A DNA stretch of 64,000 bases from Geomonas paludis (GTDB taxonomy: Bacteria > Desulfobacterota > Desulfuromonadia > Geobacterales > Geobacteraceae): positions 1 through 64,000 of the forward strand of contig NZ_BLXY01000014.1 in assembly GCF_014193585.1 (NCBI RefSeq), written 5' to 3'. Made by a program: the position numbers and the translations under genes. Position 1 is the first letter of the stretch. Every line of letters begins with the position of its first letter. Shown piece after piece: positions 33,522 to 45,498 of this stretch. The notes below the pieces were generated by a model. It saw only the letters and a list, made by a program, of their open reading frames with translations. It did no database searches and was not told the DNA's origin.

Positions 33522-34055
33522 CTACCTGATCCCCTCGAGGTATCTTGTGACCTGCGCCGCCAAGGGCGGCGCATCCAGCAGCACCGAGAGCTCCCGGTTC
33601 CGGGTCAGCGCGGCGTGGGAAAGGTTGTGGCTTCCGATCATGACGTACCGGTCGTCGATGACGACGGCCTTGGCGTGGGTGGTGCGCCTGCCGCGCGGGA
33701 AGATGACCCGCACCCCCTTGCGCGAGAGGAACCCGGCCGCGGCGCGGTTGTCGCGCCCCACCGCATCGTCCCCCTCGAGGATCACCGTGACCTCCACCCC
33801 GCGCCCCCTGGCCTGCGCCAGCTCCTGCGCGAGGCCGGCCGGGACGTTGCCGCGGCGATCGGTCACCTTGAAAAGGTAAAAGGCGCAGATGATGCGCCTT
33901 TTCGCCCCGCGGATGCGCTCCTTGAGCTCGCCGCCGTAGGCTGCGTCGGCAAGAAGGGTCGCCTGGGCCGGGGCACTGAGGGCAGGCAGGGGACGGACGG
34001 CCAGCAAAAAGACCGCCAGCGCCAGGACCGCCCCGCGTGCCGGCCCGGTTATCAC
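33522..34055 (-). CDS. Phospholipase D-fold protein with a single HKD motif, 177 residues
   Basis: A small exported member of the PLD superfamily. Residues 1-27 are a signal peptide. A single HKD motif is present (H-A-K, four residues on D, then GSHN). Single-motif members, such as Nuc-type endonucleases, usually act as dimers, so a secreted nuclease or phosphodiesterase is plausible; substrate unknown. The start is GTG at 34055, overlapping the dnaJ stop as GTGA, which implies translational coupling. Its position directly behind dnaJ in a CIRCE-controlled operon is unusual. Confidence 0.82.
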   Translation of the reverse strand: MITGPARGAVLALAVFLLAVRPLPALSAPAQATLLADAAYGGELKERIRGAKRRIICAFYLFKVTDRRGNVPAGLAQELAQARGRGVEVTVILEGDDAVGRDNRAAAGFLSRKGVRVIFPRGRRTTHAKAVVIDDRYVMIGSHNLSHAALTRNRELSVLLDAPPLAAQVTRYLEGIR

Positions 34056-35173
34056 GTGAAGATGTCCATCACCTTGGAGAAGAAGTTCTTGCGCATCGGG
34101 TTTACGTCCTCACCGCTGATGCGCGCCAGCTCCTCAAGGAGTTCGCGCTGCTGCTTGTTCAGGTTGATCGGGGTCTCCACCTTGGCGATGACCAGGTGGT
34201 CGCCGCGCCCGTACCCCTGCAGCGCCGGGACCCCCTTGCCGCGCATCCTGAAGATGGCGCCGGACTGGGTCCCTTCCGGGATCTTCATGTTGACCTTGCC
34301 ATCGAGTGTGGGCACCTCGATCTCGCACCCCAGGGCCGCCTGGGTGAAGCTGATCGGGATCTCGCACAGCACGTCGTTGTCCTCGCGCCGGAAGAGGGAG
34401 TGCTCGCGCACGGTGAGCGCGACGTAGAGGTCGCCGTTGCCGCCCCCCTTGATCCCCTGCCCCCCTTCGCCGGAGAGCTTGAGGCGGATGCCGGTCTCGA
34501 CGCCGGCGGGAACCTTGACCGAGATGGTCTTCTTGTCCCGCACCGTGCCGGTGCCGCGGCAGCTCGGGCAGGGATGCTCCACCACGCGTCCCTCGCCGTT
34601 GCAGTGCGAGCAGGTCTTGGAAACGCTGAAGAAGCCCTGCTGGAAACGCATCTGGCCCGCGCCCTGGCAGGTGGGGCAGGTCTTGGGCTGGGTGCCGGCC
34701 TTCGCGCCGGAACCGCCGCAGGCCTCGCAGCGCTTGGCGTAGGGGATGTCGATCTTCTTCTCCACCCCGAAAGCGGCTTCTTCGAAATTGATCTCAAGGT
34801 TGTACTGCAGGTCGTCGCCCCGCTTGCCGCGCGAGGTCTTCTGGCGCCCGCCGAACACCTCCCCGAAGATGTCGCCGAAGATGTCGCCGAACGGGGAACC
34901 GCCGAAACCGCCGAAGGGGGAGCCGTTGAAGCCGCCACCCCCCACGCCGGCGTGGCCGAACTGGTCGTAGCGCGCACGCTTCTCGGGGTCGGACAGCACC
35001 TCGTAGGCCTCGGAAACCTCCTTGAACTTGTCCTCGGCGCTCTTGTCGCCGGGGTTCTTGTCCGGGTGGTACTTGATGGCCAGACGCCGGTACGCCTTCT
35101 TGATCTCGGTCTCGGAGGCGTTCTTGTTCACCTCGAGCAGTTCGTAGTAATCCTGTTTGTCACCGTTTGCCAA
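34052..35173 (-). CDS. dnaJ: Chaperone DnaJ
   Basis: Hsp40 co-chaperone that delivers unfolded proteins to DnaK and stimulates its ATPase. Residues 5-70 are the J domain with HPD in YHPDKNP. A Gly/Phe linker contains repeated [12 protein letters not shown]. The zinc domain has four CXXCXGXG repeats ([32 protein letters not shown]), followed by the substrate-binding C-terminus. The start is TTG at 35173, giving [13 protein letters not shown], with GAGG 7 nt upstream; the longer ATG-started frame adds 22 residues foreign to the family. The length of 373 residues is normal. It follows dnaK by 121 bp. Confidence 0.95.
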   Translation of the reverse strand: MANGDKQDYYELLEVNKNASETEIKKAYRRLAIKYHPDKNPGDKSAEDKFKEVSEAYEVLSDPEKRARYDQFGHAGVGGGGFNGSPFGGFGGSPFGDIFGDIFGEVFGGRQKTSRGKRGDDLQYNLEINFEEAAFGVEKKIDIPYAKRCEACGGSGAKAGTQPKTCPTCQGAGQMRFQQGFFSVSKTCSHCNGEGRVVEHPCPSCRGTGTVRDKKTISVKVPAGVETGIRLKLSGEGGQGIKGGGNGDLYVALTVREHSLFRREDNDVLCEIPISFTQAALGCEIEVPTLDGKVNMKIPEGTQSGAIFRMRGKGVPALQGYGRGDHLVIAKVETPINLNKQQRELLEELARISGEDVNPMRKNFFSKVMDIFT

Positions 35174-35294
35174 TGTAAGCCCTCGTAACACAAAGAGCAG
35201 CGTCCCATCTAATGAGACGCTGCCCGTTGCGGTTGTCATTTTCTACATGCAGCGCCATCTTCCACTAAAGCGGCACCGCTTTGCAACCTTTTAC

Positions 35295-37214
<1,920 letters not shown>

Positions 37215-37289
37215 GTGATTGCCTCCTCATATGGTAACTGTCACTTTGCAAGCTAGTCATGCCCCCGGCAAAAAACAAGGGGCGGGGGG

Positions 37290-37359
37290 AAAAAAGATTG
37301 AGATAAAGATTAAGACCAAGGAAAATCCAGGACTTCTTAATCTCAATCTTTATCTTAGT
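37290..37359. repeat. A+T-rich inverted repeat between grpE and dnaK
   Basis: The left arm has GATTGAGATAAAGATTAAGA and the right arm has its near reverse complement (CTTCTTAATCTC, AATCTTTATCTTAG), separated by about 20 bp. Both arms are variants of a GATAAAGATT/GATTGAGAT theme. It could form a large mRNA stem between two genes whose dosage must differ. Confidence 0.6.
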
Positions 37360-37365
37360 CTGCCG

Positions 37366-37932
37366 TTACGCCGCAGGCTTAACGGCCACCGTGACCATCG
37401 CGGGGCGGAGCAGGCGGTCGTTCAGCATGTACCCCTTCTGGAACACGTTGACGATGGTGTTGGGCTCCTGCTCCTCGCTGGGCACCTGGGTCATCGCCTG
37501 GTGGAAGGCGGGATCGAACGGGGTCCCGGCCGGGGTCTCCACCGGGGTGACGCCGAACTTCTTCAGGGTGGAAAGGAGCATGGTCAGGGTGAGCTTCACC
37601 CCCTCGATGATGGGATCGTCCGCGCTGGCGTGGTCGATGGCGCGCTCCAGGTTGTCAACCGAGGGGAGCAGTTCCAGGACGATCTGCTCGTTGCCGTACT
37701 TCAGGATCTCTTCCTTTTCCTTCTGCACCCGCTTGCGGTAGTTCTCAAGGTCGGCCCGCTCGCGCAGGTACTTGTCCCAGTTCGCCGCGGATTCCAGCCC
37801 CTTGGCGGCCAGCGCCTCTTCCAGTTCCTTGATCCGATCCGCATCCGACAGCGGCTGCGCCAGTTCTACGTGATCCTGCGCCGCCTCCGCCTTCTTGTCG
37901 TGCTGGTGCGCATCGTGTTTTTTCTTGTCCAT
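37366..37932 (-). CDS. grpE: Nucleotide exchange factor GrpE
   Basis: Promotes ADP release from DnaK in the cytoplasm. The 188 residues have a charged N-terminus ([12 protein letters not shown]), a long helical stretch (about 30-90, with [18 protein letters not shown]) for dimerisation, and a C-terminal beta domain containing [23 protein letters not shown], the family signature. The ATG at 37932 follows AAAGGG closely, with GGAG further upstream. It lies 25 bp after hrcA and is clearly co-transcribed. Confidence 0.96.
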   Translation of the reverse strand: MDKKKHDAHQHDKKAEAAQDHVELAQPLSDADRIKELEEALAAKGLESAANWDKYLRERADLENYRKRVQKEKEEILKYGNEQIVLELLPSVDNLERAIDHASADDPIIEGVKLTLTMLLSTLKKFGVTPVETPAGTPFDPAFHQAMTQVPSEEQEPNTIVNVFQKGYMLNDRLLRPAMVTVAVKPAA

Positions 37933-37957
37933 CCCTTTATCGTCTCCTTTTCTCGCG

Positions 37958-38992
<1,035 letters not shown>

Positions 38993-39013
38993 AGCCTTGC
39001 CCCTCAAAAGCTT

Positions 39014-39040
39014 TTAGCACTCAAAAAGTTCGAGTGCTAA
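39014..39040 (-). promoter_or_regulatory. CIRCE operator (HrcA binding site)
   Basis: A perfect TTAGCACTC-N9-GAGTGCTAA inverted repeat lies 22 bp before the hrcA start, immediately downstream of the predicted promoter. It shows that hrcA-grpE-dnaK-dnaJ is HrcA-repressed. Confidence 0.97.
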
Positions 39041-39049
39041 ACGAGCTTC

Positions 39050-39078
39050 AAGTTAGCAACGCACCTGTGCTTTGTCAA
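39050..39078 (-). promoter_or_regulatory. Sigma-70 promoter of the hrcA operon
   Basis: On the minus strand TTGACA and TAACTT are separated by 17 nt. The expected start point falls at the edge of the CIRCE operator, so bound HrcA would block initiation. Confidence 0.75.
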
Positions 39079-39105
39079 GGGGTTCTCTGGCGGGATGGTG
39101 CGGAT

Positions 39106-40251
39106 TTACAGAAAGCGGGAAAAGATGCTGTTGGCGATGATTACCGAGCTGTCGGCAAGGCGGATGCGCTTCCCGTCGGCCACCAGCAGGCCGGCCTGCA
39201 GCAGCCGCTCCACCTCCGCCAGCTGGCCTGCCAGCGCGTCCGCGCCGAAGCGTTCCTCGAGGGGAGCGAGCTCGAGGCCGGTCAGCACCCTGAGCCCGAG
39301 GAAAAAGCTCTCGGCCACGGCGTCCTCCAAAGAGAGCAGCACCTCGTCCCGCTCGGGGAGCAAGCCGGCGTCGATGGCGGCGCGATAGCCGTCCAGGTCG
39401 GCGGCGTTGTTCCAGCGCCGGCCGAGGCCGTCGGGGTTCCAGAAGGAATGGGCGCCGGAGCCGAAGCCCAGGTAGCTTGCCCGGCTCCAGTAGGATTGGT
39501 TGTGGCGGGAGAAGCGGCCGGGGAGACCGAAGTTGGAAATCTCGTAGTGGAGGTAGCCGGCGCCGGTGAGCATCTCGGCGGTCGCCTCGAACATGCGCGC
39601 CGCTTCCTCCTCCCCCGGCAGGACCAGTTCCCCATGCTGGTACAGCTGCTCGAAGGGGGTCCCCTCCTCGACGGAGAGCGCGTAGGCGGAGACGTGCTCC
39701 GGGGCGAGCGCGATCCCCTGCGCCAGCGCGGCGCGCCAGTCGTCCAGGCTCTGCCCGGGCAGGGAATGCATCAGGTCGATGCTGATGTTATCGAAGCCGG
39801 CCCGGCGCGCCTGCTCGAAGGCCGCCAGCGCCTGGGGCACGGTGTGCACCCGGCCGAGCGTTTTCAGCAGGCGCTCCTCGAAGGACTGGATGCCCAGCGA
39901 CAGGCGGTTCACCCCTGCCGCCCGGTAGCCGGCGAGCCGCTCCGGGGTCAGTGTCCCGGGGTTCGCCTCCAGGGTCACCTCCGCGTCCTGTTCCAGGCCG
40001 AAGCGGAGAGCCGCCTGGTCGATCAGGCGCCCGACCAGTTCCGGCGCCATGAGCGACGGGGTGCCGCCGCCCAGGTACAGCGTCGGCGCCTGCACCGGCT
40101 CGGGGAGGGCCTGCCGGCGCAGTTCCATCTCGCGCAGCAACAGCTCCACGTAGCCGTCCAACTCGTCGCCGGACCAGGCGGTGGAGTTGAAGTCGCAGTA
40201 CAGGCATTTTTTGAGGCAGAAGGGGAAATGTATATATAAACCGGCTTGCAT
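39106..40251 (-). CDS. hemW: Radical SAM haem chaperone HemW-like protein
   Basis: A coproporphyrinogen-III-oxidase-like radical SAM protein. HemW family members bind haem and deliver it to cytochromes; they do not oxidise coproporphyrinogen. The 381 residues begin with YIHFPFCLKKCLYCDF, which carries the 4Fe-4S triad C12, C16, C19. YLGGGTPS, EANPGTL and LSLGIQSF follow, and the HemW-type C-terminal domain is present. The short spacing CxxxCxxC without the extra N-terminal Cys of HemN favours HemW. AAGGAGAGAG precedes the ATG. It lies upstream of, and in the same direction as, the hrcA operon but has its own upstream gap. Confidence 0.88.
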   Translation of the reverse strand: MQAGLYIHFPFCLKKCLYCDFNSTAWSGDELDGYVELLLREMELRRQALPEPVQAPTLYLGGGTPSLMAPELVGRLIDQAALRFGLEQDAEVTLEANPGTLTPERLAGYRAAGVNRLSLGIQSFEERLLKTLGRVHTVPQALAAFEQARRAGFDNISIDLMHSLPGQSLDDWRAALAQGIALAPEHVSAYALSVEEGTPFEQLYQHGELVLPGEEEAARMFEATAEMLTGAGYLHYEISNFGLPGRFSRHNQSYWSRASYLGFGSGAHSFWNPDGLGRRWNNAADLDGYRAAIDAGLLPERDEVLLSLEDAVAESFFLGLRVLTGLELAPLEERFGADALAGQLAEVERLLQAGLLVADGKRIRLADSSVIIANSIFSRFL

Positions 40252-40430
40252 GGCTCTCTCCTTGACACGGCAGCTATCGTTCTAGCAGAAGGCGCCTCTT
40301 CTTGTCACGCAAAAGCGCTGCAACTGCACGAAGATGCTTGTAATACTTGATTAGGAATATTACACTCCGAGCTCCGTCGGTTGTCTGCCTCCAAGGCGCG
40401 GTGGACAGGGCGAATGGCCGTCCACCGTAG

Positions 40431-40450
40431 GGGCAAATAAATATTTGCCC
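40431..40450. repeat. GGGCAAAT/ATTTGCCC palindrome
   Basis: A perfect 20-bp palindrome with arms GGGCAAATAA/ATATTTGCCC. It is a variant of the GGGCGAAT element found at 40508 and 46662 in this window. Confidence 0.7.
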
Positions 40451-40507
40451 AGCCACCGGCGGTCCTGTAACTGACAATGGCAAAAGGGACAAAGATGCGA
40501 TAGAGGC

Positions 40508-40527
40508 GGGCGAATGATCATTCGCCC
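40508..40527. repeat. GGGCGAAT/ATTCGCCC palindrome, copy 1
   Basis: A perfect 20-bp palindrome (arms GGGCGAATGA/TCATTCGCCC) 40 bp before the amidase start codon. A second copy with a one-base change lies at 46662-46681. Confidence 0.75.
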
Positions 40528-40566
40528 CTACATTTAATATGTCATCGAAATCAAACAGGAGGGGAC

Positions 40567-41346
40567 ATGCAGAAGAGCATCAAGGCCGCCGCGCTGCAGT
40601 TCAACATAGCGCTGGGCGACATCGACAAGAACCTGGCATACGTAACGGACAAGCTGCGCCAACTCGCCGCCGATGGCGTGGAGCTCGCGGTCCTGCCGGA
40701 AATGTGGAGTTGCGGCTTCGACTACCGTCAGTTGAACCAGCTGGCCCTGCAGACCCCGGGCCTGGTGGAGCGGATAGTGGCGCTTTCCGGCGAACTCGGC
40801 ATGGTTATCATCGGCAGCCTCCCGGAGCCGCACGGCGACAAGGTCTACAACACCTCCTACGTCGCCGACCGCGGCAGGCTCGCCGGAAGCTACCGCAAGA
40901 TGCACCTCTTCGGTCTGATGAACGAGGACCGACACCTGGACCGCGGCGACGCCGTCTGCCTGCTCGACACCAGCGCCGGCAAAATCGGCGTCATGATCTG
41001 CTACGACATCCGCTTCCCTGAGCTCGCGCGCAGGCTCGCTGTGGACGGCGCAGACATCATCGTCATCAGCGGCGAGTGGCCCAAGCCGCGCGAGGAGCAC
41101 TGGCGCACCCTGATTCGCGCCCGCGCCATCGAAAACCAGCTGTTCGTGGTCGCCACCAACACCTGCGGCATGATCGGCAAGCTCGACTTCTTCGGCTCCT
41201 CCCTGATCGTCAACCCCAAAGGGGAGCTCCTGGCCGAGGGTGGCTACGAGAACTGCGAACCGACCGCCATCCTCGATCCCGCCGAGATCACCTCCTGGCG
41301 CGCAAGCATCAACTGCTTCCAGGACCGCCGGCCGGAGTGCTACTAA
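40567..41346 (+). CDS. Carbon-nitrogen hydrolase (nitrilase superfamily amidase)
   Basis: A cytoplasmic omega-amidase-type hydrolase that cleaves C-N bonds in amides of keto acids or related compounds; the exact substrate is not evident. The 259 residues carry the Glu-Lys-Cys triad: E45 in VLPEMW, K111 in YRKMHLFG and C145 in MICYDIRFPE. The WSCGFDY and EHWRTLIRARAIEN segments fit the YafV/Nit2-like branch. AGGAGGGG stands just before the ATG. The downstream tol operon starts 300 bp away, so it is likely transcribed separately. Confidence 0.88.
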   Translation: MQKSIKAAALQFNIALGDIDKNLAYVTDKLRQLAADGVELAVLPEMWSCGFDYRQLNQLALQTPGLVERIVALSGELGMVIIGSLPEPHGDKVYNTSYVADRGRLAGSYRKMHLFGLMNEDRHLDRGDAVCLLDTSAGKIGVMICYDIRFPELARRLAVDGADIIVISGEWPKPREEHWRTLIRARAIENQLFVVATNTCGMIGKLDFFGSSLIVNPKGELLAEGGYENCEPTAILDPAEITSWRASINCFQDRRPECY

Positions 41347-41646
41347 AGGTTCGTATAACGCCCCTTGCCGATGCACCCGTCCATACCCTCGCCCACCGGG
41401 AGAGGGCGGCCGCAGGCCGGGTGAGGGCTGTGCCAGAGGCAATGCTGCAACTACGATAGAGACAACGGGCGCCCTCCCCCCGTCCCCTCTCCCGGAGGGC
41501 GAGGGGGTGCTTGCGGAAAGCGGTCAGGAGGGAGTGAACGCAATCCATCTCCGGGACGCCGCGCGGCACGTGTTTCCTGTTGACTTCCCAAAGGGTTCAG
41601 CATATTTTTTCAGTTCGATTTCCATCTAACCGCGGAGGGTTGCTAC
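41347..41646. other. Intergenic region upstream of tolQ
   Basis: It contains a cluster of CCCTCGCCC/GGGAGAGGG palindromes at about 41380-41510 of the same family as at 30463 and 48710, followed by the A+T-richer tolQ leader. No gene is supported. The tol promoter is probably within 41560-41630, but I cannot place it. Confidence 0.5.
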
Positions 41647-42321
41647 GTGGGCATGCTTGCTTCGACCGGCCTGGTCGTAAAACTGGTACTTTTGCTGTTG
41701 CTCTATTTCTCGGTGGTATCCTGGGGCATCATCTTCTACAAGCTGCTGCAGGTGTACCGCGCCAACGGCGCCTCCGAGCGCTTCCTGGAATTCTTCTGGA
41801 AGGCCAAGCGCTTCGACGCCATCAACTCGCAACTGGACCGCTTCGAGCACTCCCCCCTCACCGTCCTGTTCCAGGAGGGATACGGCGAGCTCAGGAAACT
41901 GCAGGAAAAGGTCGAGGAAAAGGCTGATCCTAATATCGTCAGCACCGACCTGGGCGGGGTGGACAACATCGCCCGCGCCCTGCGCCGCGCCACCACCTCC
42001 GAGATCACCAGGCTGGAAAAATACCTCACCTTCCTGGCCACCACCGGCGCCACCGCACCGTTCGTCGGCCTCTTCGGCACCGTCTGGGGTATCATGACCG
42101 CGTTCGAGAAGATCGGCCAGAGCGGCTCCGCATCGCTGGCAGTAGTCGCCCCCGGCATCGCCGAGGCGCTCATCGCTACCGCCATCGGCCTGGTTGCCGC
42201 CATCCCGGCCGTCATGGGCTACAACCACTTCCAGCACAAGATCAAGGTGCTCATCTCGGAGATGGACAGCTTCTCCACCGAATTCCTCAACATCGTACAG
42301 CGCAACTTCGCGGGGAGATAA
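41647..42321 (+). CDS. tolQ: Tol-Pal motor protein TolQ
   Basis: Inner-membrane proton-channel subunit of the Tol-Pal system, which uses proton-motive force to pull the outer membrane inward at division. The 224 residues have three membrane segments (about 10-35, 130-158 and 170-192). The second and third carry the GATAPFVGLFGTVWGI and TAIGLVAAIPAV motifs of the MotA/TolQ/ExbB family. The start is GTG at 41647 with GGAGGG 7 nt before it. It lies 3 bp before tolR in a compact operon. ExbB is the alternative, but the downstream tolB and pal genes decide for TolQ. Confidence 0.94.
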   Translation: MGMLASTGLVVKLVLLLLLYFSVVSWGIIFYKLLQVYRANGASERFLEFFWKAKRFDAINSQLDRFEHSPLTVLFQEGYGELRKLQEKVEEKADPNIVSTDLGGVDNIARALRRATTSEITRLEKYLTFLATTGATAPFVGLFGTVWGIMTAFEKIGQSGSASLAVVAPGIAEALIATAIGLVAAIPAVMGYNHFQHKIKVLISEMDSFSTEFLNIVQRNFAGR

Positions 42322-42324
42322 GCC

Positions 42325-42744
42325 ATGGAGTTCGGCAACAGGGATAACGGCGATCGCGGCACCATGTCGCAGATAAACGTCACGCCTCTGGTCGACGTCA
42401 TGCTGGTGCTCTTGATCATCTTCATGGTCACCGCGCCGATGATGCAGCAGGGGGTCCAGGTCAACCTCCCCAAGGCGGACACCAAGGCGCTGGCGCCCAA
42501 GGAGGACACCCTGGTGGTCTCCGTGGAGCAGTCCGGCAAGACCTTCATCAACTCGACCGAGGTACCGGCCGACCAACTGAAAGACAAACTGACCACCATG
42601 CTGGCCGGCCGCGAGAAGCGCGAGGTATTCCTCAAAGCTGACCAGGCGGTGCCCTACGGCGACGTGGTCCGGGTCATGGCCCAGATCAAGGGAGCCGGCG
42701 TGGAGCGCCTGGGCATGGTGACGGAGTCCCCGCAACGCCGATGA
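42325..42744 (+). CDS. tolR: Tol-Pal motor protein TolR
   Basis: Partner of TolQ; plugs and gates the proton channel and contacts peptidoglycan. The 139 residues have one membrane segment (about 21-41) beginning NVTPLVDVMLVLLIIFMV, with the essential proton-carrying Asp at residue 24. A periplasmic ExbD/TolR domain follows. Its last codons overlap tolA as ATGA, implying coupled translation. Confidence 0.94.
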   Translation: MEFGNRDNGDRGTMSQINVTPLVDVMLVLLIIFMVTAPMMQQGVQVNLPKADTKALAPKEDTLVVSVEQSGKTFINSTEVPADQLKDKLTTMLAGREKREVFLKADQAVPYGDVVRVMAQIKGAGVERLGMVTESPQRR

Positions 42745-43499
42745 AAACCGCGTTTTCGCGCAGCTACCCGGGGCCGGGGGGGATGCTGGCGCTCTCCCTC
42801 GTCTGCCACCTGGTCGTGTTCCTGATCATCGCGAACTGGCACTTCCTCCCTGAGTTCCATCGGGACGAGAATCCGGTCACCTACGTTGACATGGTGACGC
42901 TGCCGGTCGCCGCGCCGCAAAGCGGCATGCCGCAAGCGCCGGCAGAGGCCGAGCCGAAGGCTCCTGCCGCGCCGGCCCCTGCCCCCCCGGCGCCTGCCAA
43001 GCCGGCCATGGCCCTGCCGACCAAGCCCGCAGCCAAGACGCCGCCTCCGAAATCCCAGGCCAAAACCGAACAGCAGCAAAAGGAGGCCGAGGACAAGGCC
43101 TTCAACGAACGGATGGCCAAGCTGCAGCAAAGCGCCGAAGATCGCCGCCAGGCCGCGGCACTGGAGGCCCTGCGCAAGAAGGGGAGCACCCGCACCGGCA
43201 TGCCCGGGGCGACCGGGAACCAGGCGGGGAGCGACTACTCCTCGTACCTGCAGTCCCGGCTGAGGGACGCCCTGAAGCAGGTGATCGCCACCCAGACCAA
43301 GGCGCCGCAGGTGATCGCCACCATCACGGTATCTCCGGACGGCAGCATCGATTACCGCGTGGAAAAGGGGTCGGGGGATCCCTTCTTCGACGAGGCCGTG
43401 CAAAGGGCGGTCGCCCTGGCGGGCAAGACACTGGTGCCGCCGCCCAACCACACACAGTACAAACGCGTGTTCCGCTTCATGCCTGAAGGGGTGAAATAG
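42741..43499 (+). CDS. tolA: TolA-like energy-transducing protein with TonB C-terminal domain
   Basis: Links the TolQR motor to TolB and Pal across the periplasm. One N-terminal membrane segment (about 15-35) is followed by a Pro/Ala/Lys-rich stretch (about 60-125), an acidic coiled region with QQQKEAEDKAFNERMAKLQQ, and a C-terminal TonB/TolA fold (about 165-252) containing ITVSPDGSIDYRVEKGSG. At 252 residues it is much shorter than Escherichia coli TolA (about 420), with a reduced central helix. It overlaps tolR by 4 bp, and its stop directly precedes the tolB start. Confidence 0.9.
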   Translation: MKTAFSRSYPGPGGMLALSLVCHLVVFLIIANWHFLPEFHRDENPVTYVDMVTLPVAAPQSGMPQAPAEAEPKAPAAPAPAPPAPAKPAMALPTKPAAKTPPPKSQAKTEQQQKEAEDKAFNERMAKLQQSAEDRRQAAALEALRKKGSTRTGMPGATGNQAGSDYSSYLQSRLRDALKQVIATQTKAPQVIATITVSPDGSIDYRVEKGSGDPFFDEAVQRAVALAGKTLVPPPNHTQYKRVFRFMPEGVK

Positions 43500-44720
43500 A
43501 TGATGAGAATCCTTCTGATACTGCTGTTACTGGTGCTGGGGCCGCAGGGCTTCGCCGCCGAGAGCTACCTCGACGTCACCGCCCCGACCTCCGGCAAGAT
43601 GAAGCTGGCCATCGGCCCCACCACGGCCCTCTCCGGCGCCGTCCCCGGCGACGTGGCGCGCGAGCTCCCCGAGCTGTTCGGCTTCGACCTCGGCATCGCC
43701 GGTCCCTTCGAGATCGCTCCCGGCGAGGCTGCCGGCGCGCTGCTTTTGAAGAGCGCCTACGGCGTGCAGGGGGACACCGCCATCCTGGAATGCCGCCTGG
43801 TGGACCAGGTGCTGAACAAGGAGATCATCGCCAAGCGCTACAGCGGCCGGGTCAAGGACCTGCGCCGCATGGGACACGCCTTCTCGGACGAGGTGCTGCG
43901 CGTGCTGACCGGCGAGAAGGGTCCCTTCACCGGCAAGATCGCCTACGTATCCAAGGCCTCCGGCAACAAGGAGATCTACATCATGGATTACGACGGCCAC
44001 AACCCGCAGCGGCTCACCAACAACGGCTCGATCAACCTCTACCCCGACTTCGCCCCCTCCGGCAAGGAGCTCATCTACACCTCCTACAAGAAGGGGAACC
44101 CGGACCTGTACCGCCGCGAACTGTTCACCGGCCAGGAGGCGCGCCTCTCCTCCCGGAGCGGCCTGAACGCCATGGGCGTCTTCTCCCAGGACGGCAACAA
44201 GATCGCCCTGGTGCTCTCCAAGGACGGCAACTCCGAGATCTACCAGATGAGCCGGGACGGCAAGGACCTGGTGCGGCTCACCAACAACCACGCCATCGAC
44301 GTCTCCCCCGCCTGGTCACCGGACGGCTCCAGGATCGCCTTCGTCTCGGACCGGCTGGGCAAGCCGCAGCTCTTCGTGATGGACGCCAACGGCGGCAACG
44401 TCAGGCGCCTCACCACCAACGGCGCCTACAACGTCACCCCGCGCTGGTCTCCCAAGGGGGACCGCATCGTCTACTCGCGCAAAGAGGGGGGCTTCCAGAT
44501 TCACGCCATCAGCCCGGACGGCTCCGGTGACGCCCAGCTCACCAGCGCCGGGAGCAACGAGCACCCCCGCTACTCCCCCGACGGCCGCTTCATCATCTTC
44601 AGCTCCACCCGCGACGGCGGCGAGGGGCTGTACCTGATGCGCGCCGACGGCAGCGGGCAGACCAGGATCTCGCCGGACCGGGCGCAGAACACCCACCCGA
44701 CCTGGTCGGTGAACTGGTAA
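43500..44720 (+). CDS. tolB: Tol-Pal system protein TolB
   Basis: Periplasmic beta-propeller protein that binds Pal and is pulled off it by TolA. The 406 residues have a signal peptide (1-19), an N-terminal alpha/beta domain (about 25-140), then a six-bladed propeller of WD40-like PD40 repeats (SPDGSRIAFVSDR, SPKGDRIVYSRK, SPDGRFIIFSSTRDG and others) ending in HPTWSVNW. The start immediately abuts the tolA stop; an AAGGGG in the end of tolA provides the binding site. Two consecutive ATGs leave a one-codon uncertainty. Confidence 0.95.
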   Translation: MMRILLILLLLVLGPQGFAAESYLDVTAPTSGKMKLAIGPTTALSGAVPGDVARELPELFGFDLGIAGPFEIAPGEAAGALLLKSAYGVQGDTAILECRLVDQVLNKEIIAKRYSGRVKDLRRMGHAFSDEVLRVLTGEKGPFTGKIAYVSKASGNKEIYIMDYDGHNPQRLTNNGSINLYPDFAPSGKELIYTSYKKGNPDLYRRELFTGQEARLSSRSGLNAMGVFSQDGNKIALVLSKDGNSEIYQMSRDGKDLVRLTNNHAIDVSPAWSPDGSRIAFVSDRLGKPQLFVMDANGGNVRRLTTNGAYNVTPRWSPKGDRIVYSRKEGGFQIHAISPDGSGDAQLTSAGSNEHPRYSPDGRFIIFSSTRDGGEGLYLMRADGSGQTRISPDRAQNTHPTWSVNW

Positions 44721-44736
44721 AGGCAAAGCATTACCG

Positions 44737-44765
44737 TTGCCTAACCCGGAAAAGGTGGGTATACT
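44737..44765 (+). promoter_or_regulatory. Internal sigma-70 promoter for pal
   Basis: TTGCCT and TATACT are separated by exactly 17 nt, in the 116-bp gap between tolB and pal. It would allow Pal, the abundant component, to be made independently of the motor genes. Confidence 0.65.
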
Positions 44766-44836
44766 TTCAGTCGTTTTTTTGCTGGGGGCACCGGCTGTAG
44801 CGGTGCCCATATTCCATAGATGAAAAGGAGTGGGGA

Positions 44837-45427
44837 ATGCGCACGAATATCGCCGGATGCCTCGTTGTTCTTTGCATGGGAGCTTTGGTAGCGGGAGGCT
44901 GCGCCAAAAAGGATCTGGTCAAACCCGAGGAGAAGGCTCCGTCGGTCACGGCCCCCGCCCCCGAAACAGCTAAACCGGCCCTGGAACCGACCGCGCCGAA
45001 GGCGCCGGTAACCGAGCAGACCCCGGTACGCGAGCCGGTGGTGGCGCAGGAACCGGTGCGCGAGACGCCCAAGGCTGGGGCGGGCGACCTGCAGGGGCAG
45101 CTGCAAAAGATCTACTTCAACTTCGATTCTTCCGACCTCTCCGAGGACTCGCGCAACATCCTCACCAGGAACGCGGAATACCTGAGCAAGCAGCCGTCGC
45201 TCAAGATCCGCATCGAGGGGAACTGCGACGAGCGCGGTTCGGACGACTACAACATGGCGCTGGGTGAAAGAAGGGCCAAGGCCGCCAAGGACTACCTGGT
45301 GAACCTGGGCATCTCCTCCGAGCGCATCAGCATCCTCAGCTACGGCGAAGAGAAACCGGTCGACGCCGGCCACGACGAGGCGGCCTGGGCCAAGAACAGA
45401 AGGGACGAGTTCGTCGTCGTGAAGTGA
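44837..45427 (+). CDS. pal: Peptidoglycan-associated lipoprotein Pal
   Basis: Outer-membrane lipoprotein that tethers the membrane to peptidoglycan. A lipoprotein signal ends in AGGC (Cys22). A Pro/Glu/Ala-rich linker (about 28-88) is longer than usual, and an OmpA-like domain (about 90-196) has IYFNFDSSDL, IEGNCDERGSDDYNMALGERRA and ISYGEEKP-type motifs. AAAGGAG lies 7-8 nt before the ATG. An intrinsic terminator follows the stop, separating it from cpoB. Confidence 0.96.
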   Translation: MRTNIAGCLVVLCMGALVAGGCAKKDLVKPEEKAPSVTAPAPETAKPALEPTAPKAPVTEQTPVREPVVAQEPVRETPKAGAGDLQGQLQKIYFNFDSSDLSEDSRNILTRNAEYLSKQPSLKIRIEGNCDERGSDDYNMALGERRAKAAKDYLVNLGISSERISILSYGEEKPVDAGHDEAAWAKNRRDEFVVVK

Positions 45428-45445
45428 CGCTGGCTGCACAGCCCA

Positions 45446-45471
45446 AAGGAGCCTTCGGGCTCCTTTTTTTA
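45446..45471 (+). terminator. Terminator after pal
   Basis: The stem AGGAGCC/GGGCTCCT with a TTC loop is followed by seven Ts, 18 bp after the pal stop. Some read-through must supply cpoB unless that gene has its own promoter. Confidence 0.88.
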
Positions 45472-45498
45472 TCGACCGGCCTTAAAGGAGGTTTTGTC

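Larger units (their letters stand above)
40252..40566. other. Intergenic region with two short palindromes
   Basis: This 315-bp divergent region separates hemW (minus) from the amidase gene (plus). It contains two perfect 20-bp palindromes at 40431-40450 and 40508-40527 and a GGTGGACAGGGCGAATGG stretch. No promoter is clear enough to call and no gene is supported. Confidence 0.55.

Noticed and set aside
44786..44808. Hairpin GGGCACCG/CGGTGCCC in the pal leader as a terminator
   Set aside because: It is followed by ATATTCC rather than a T-run on the plus strand and by As on the minus strand, and it lies between a good promoter and pal.
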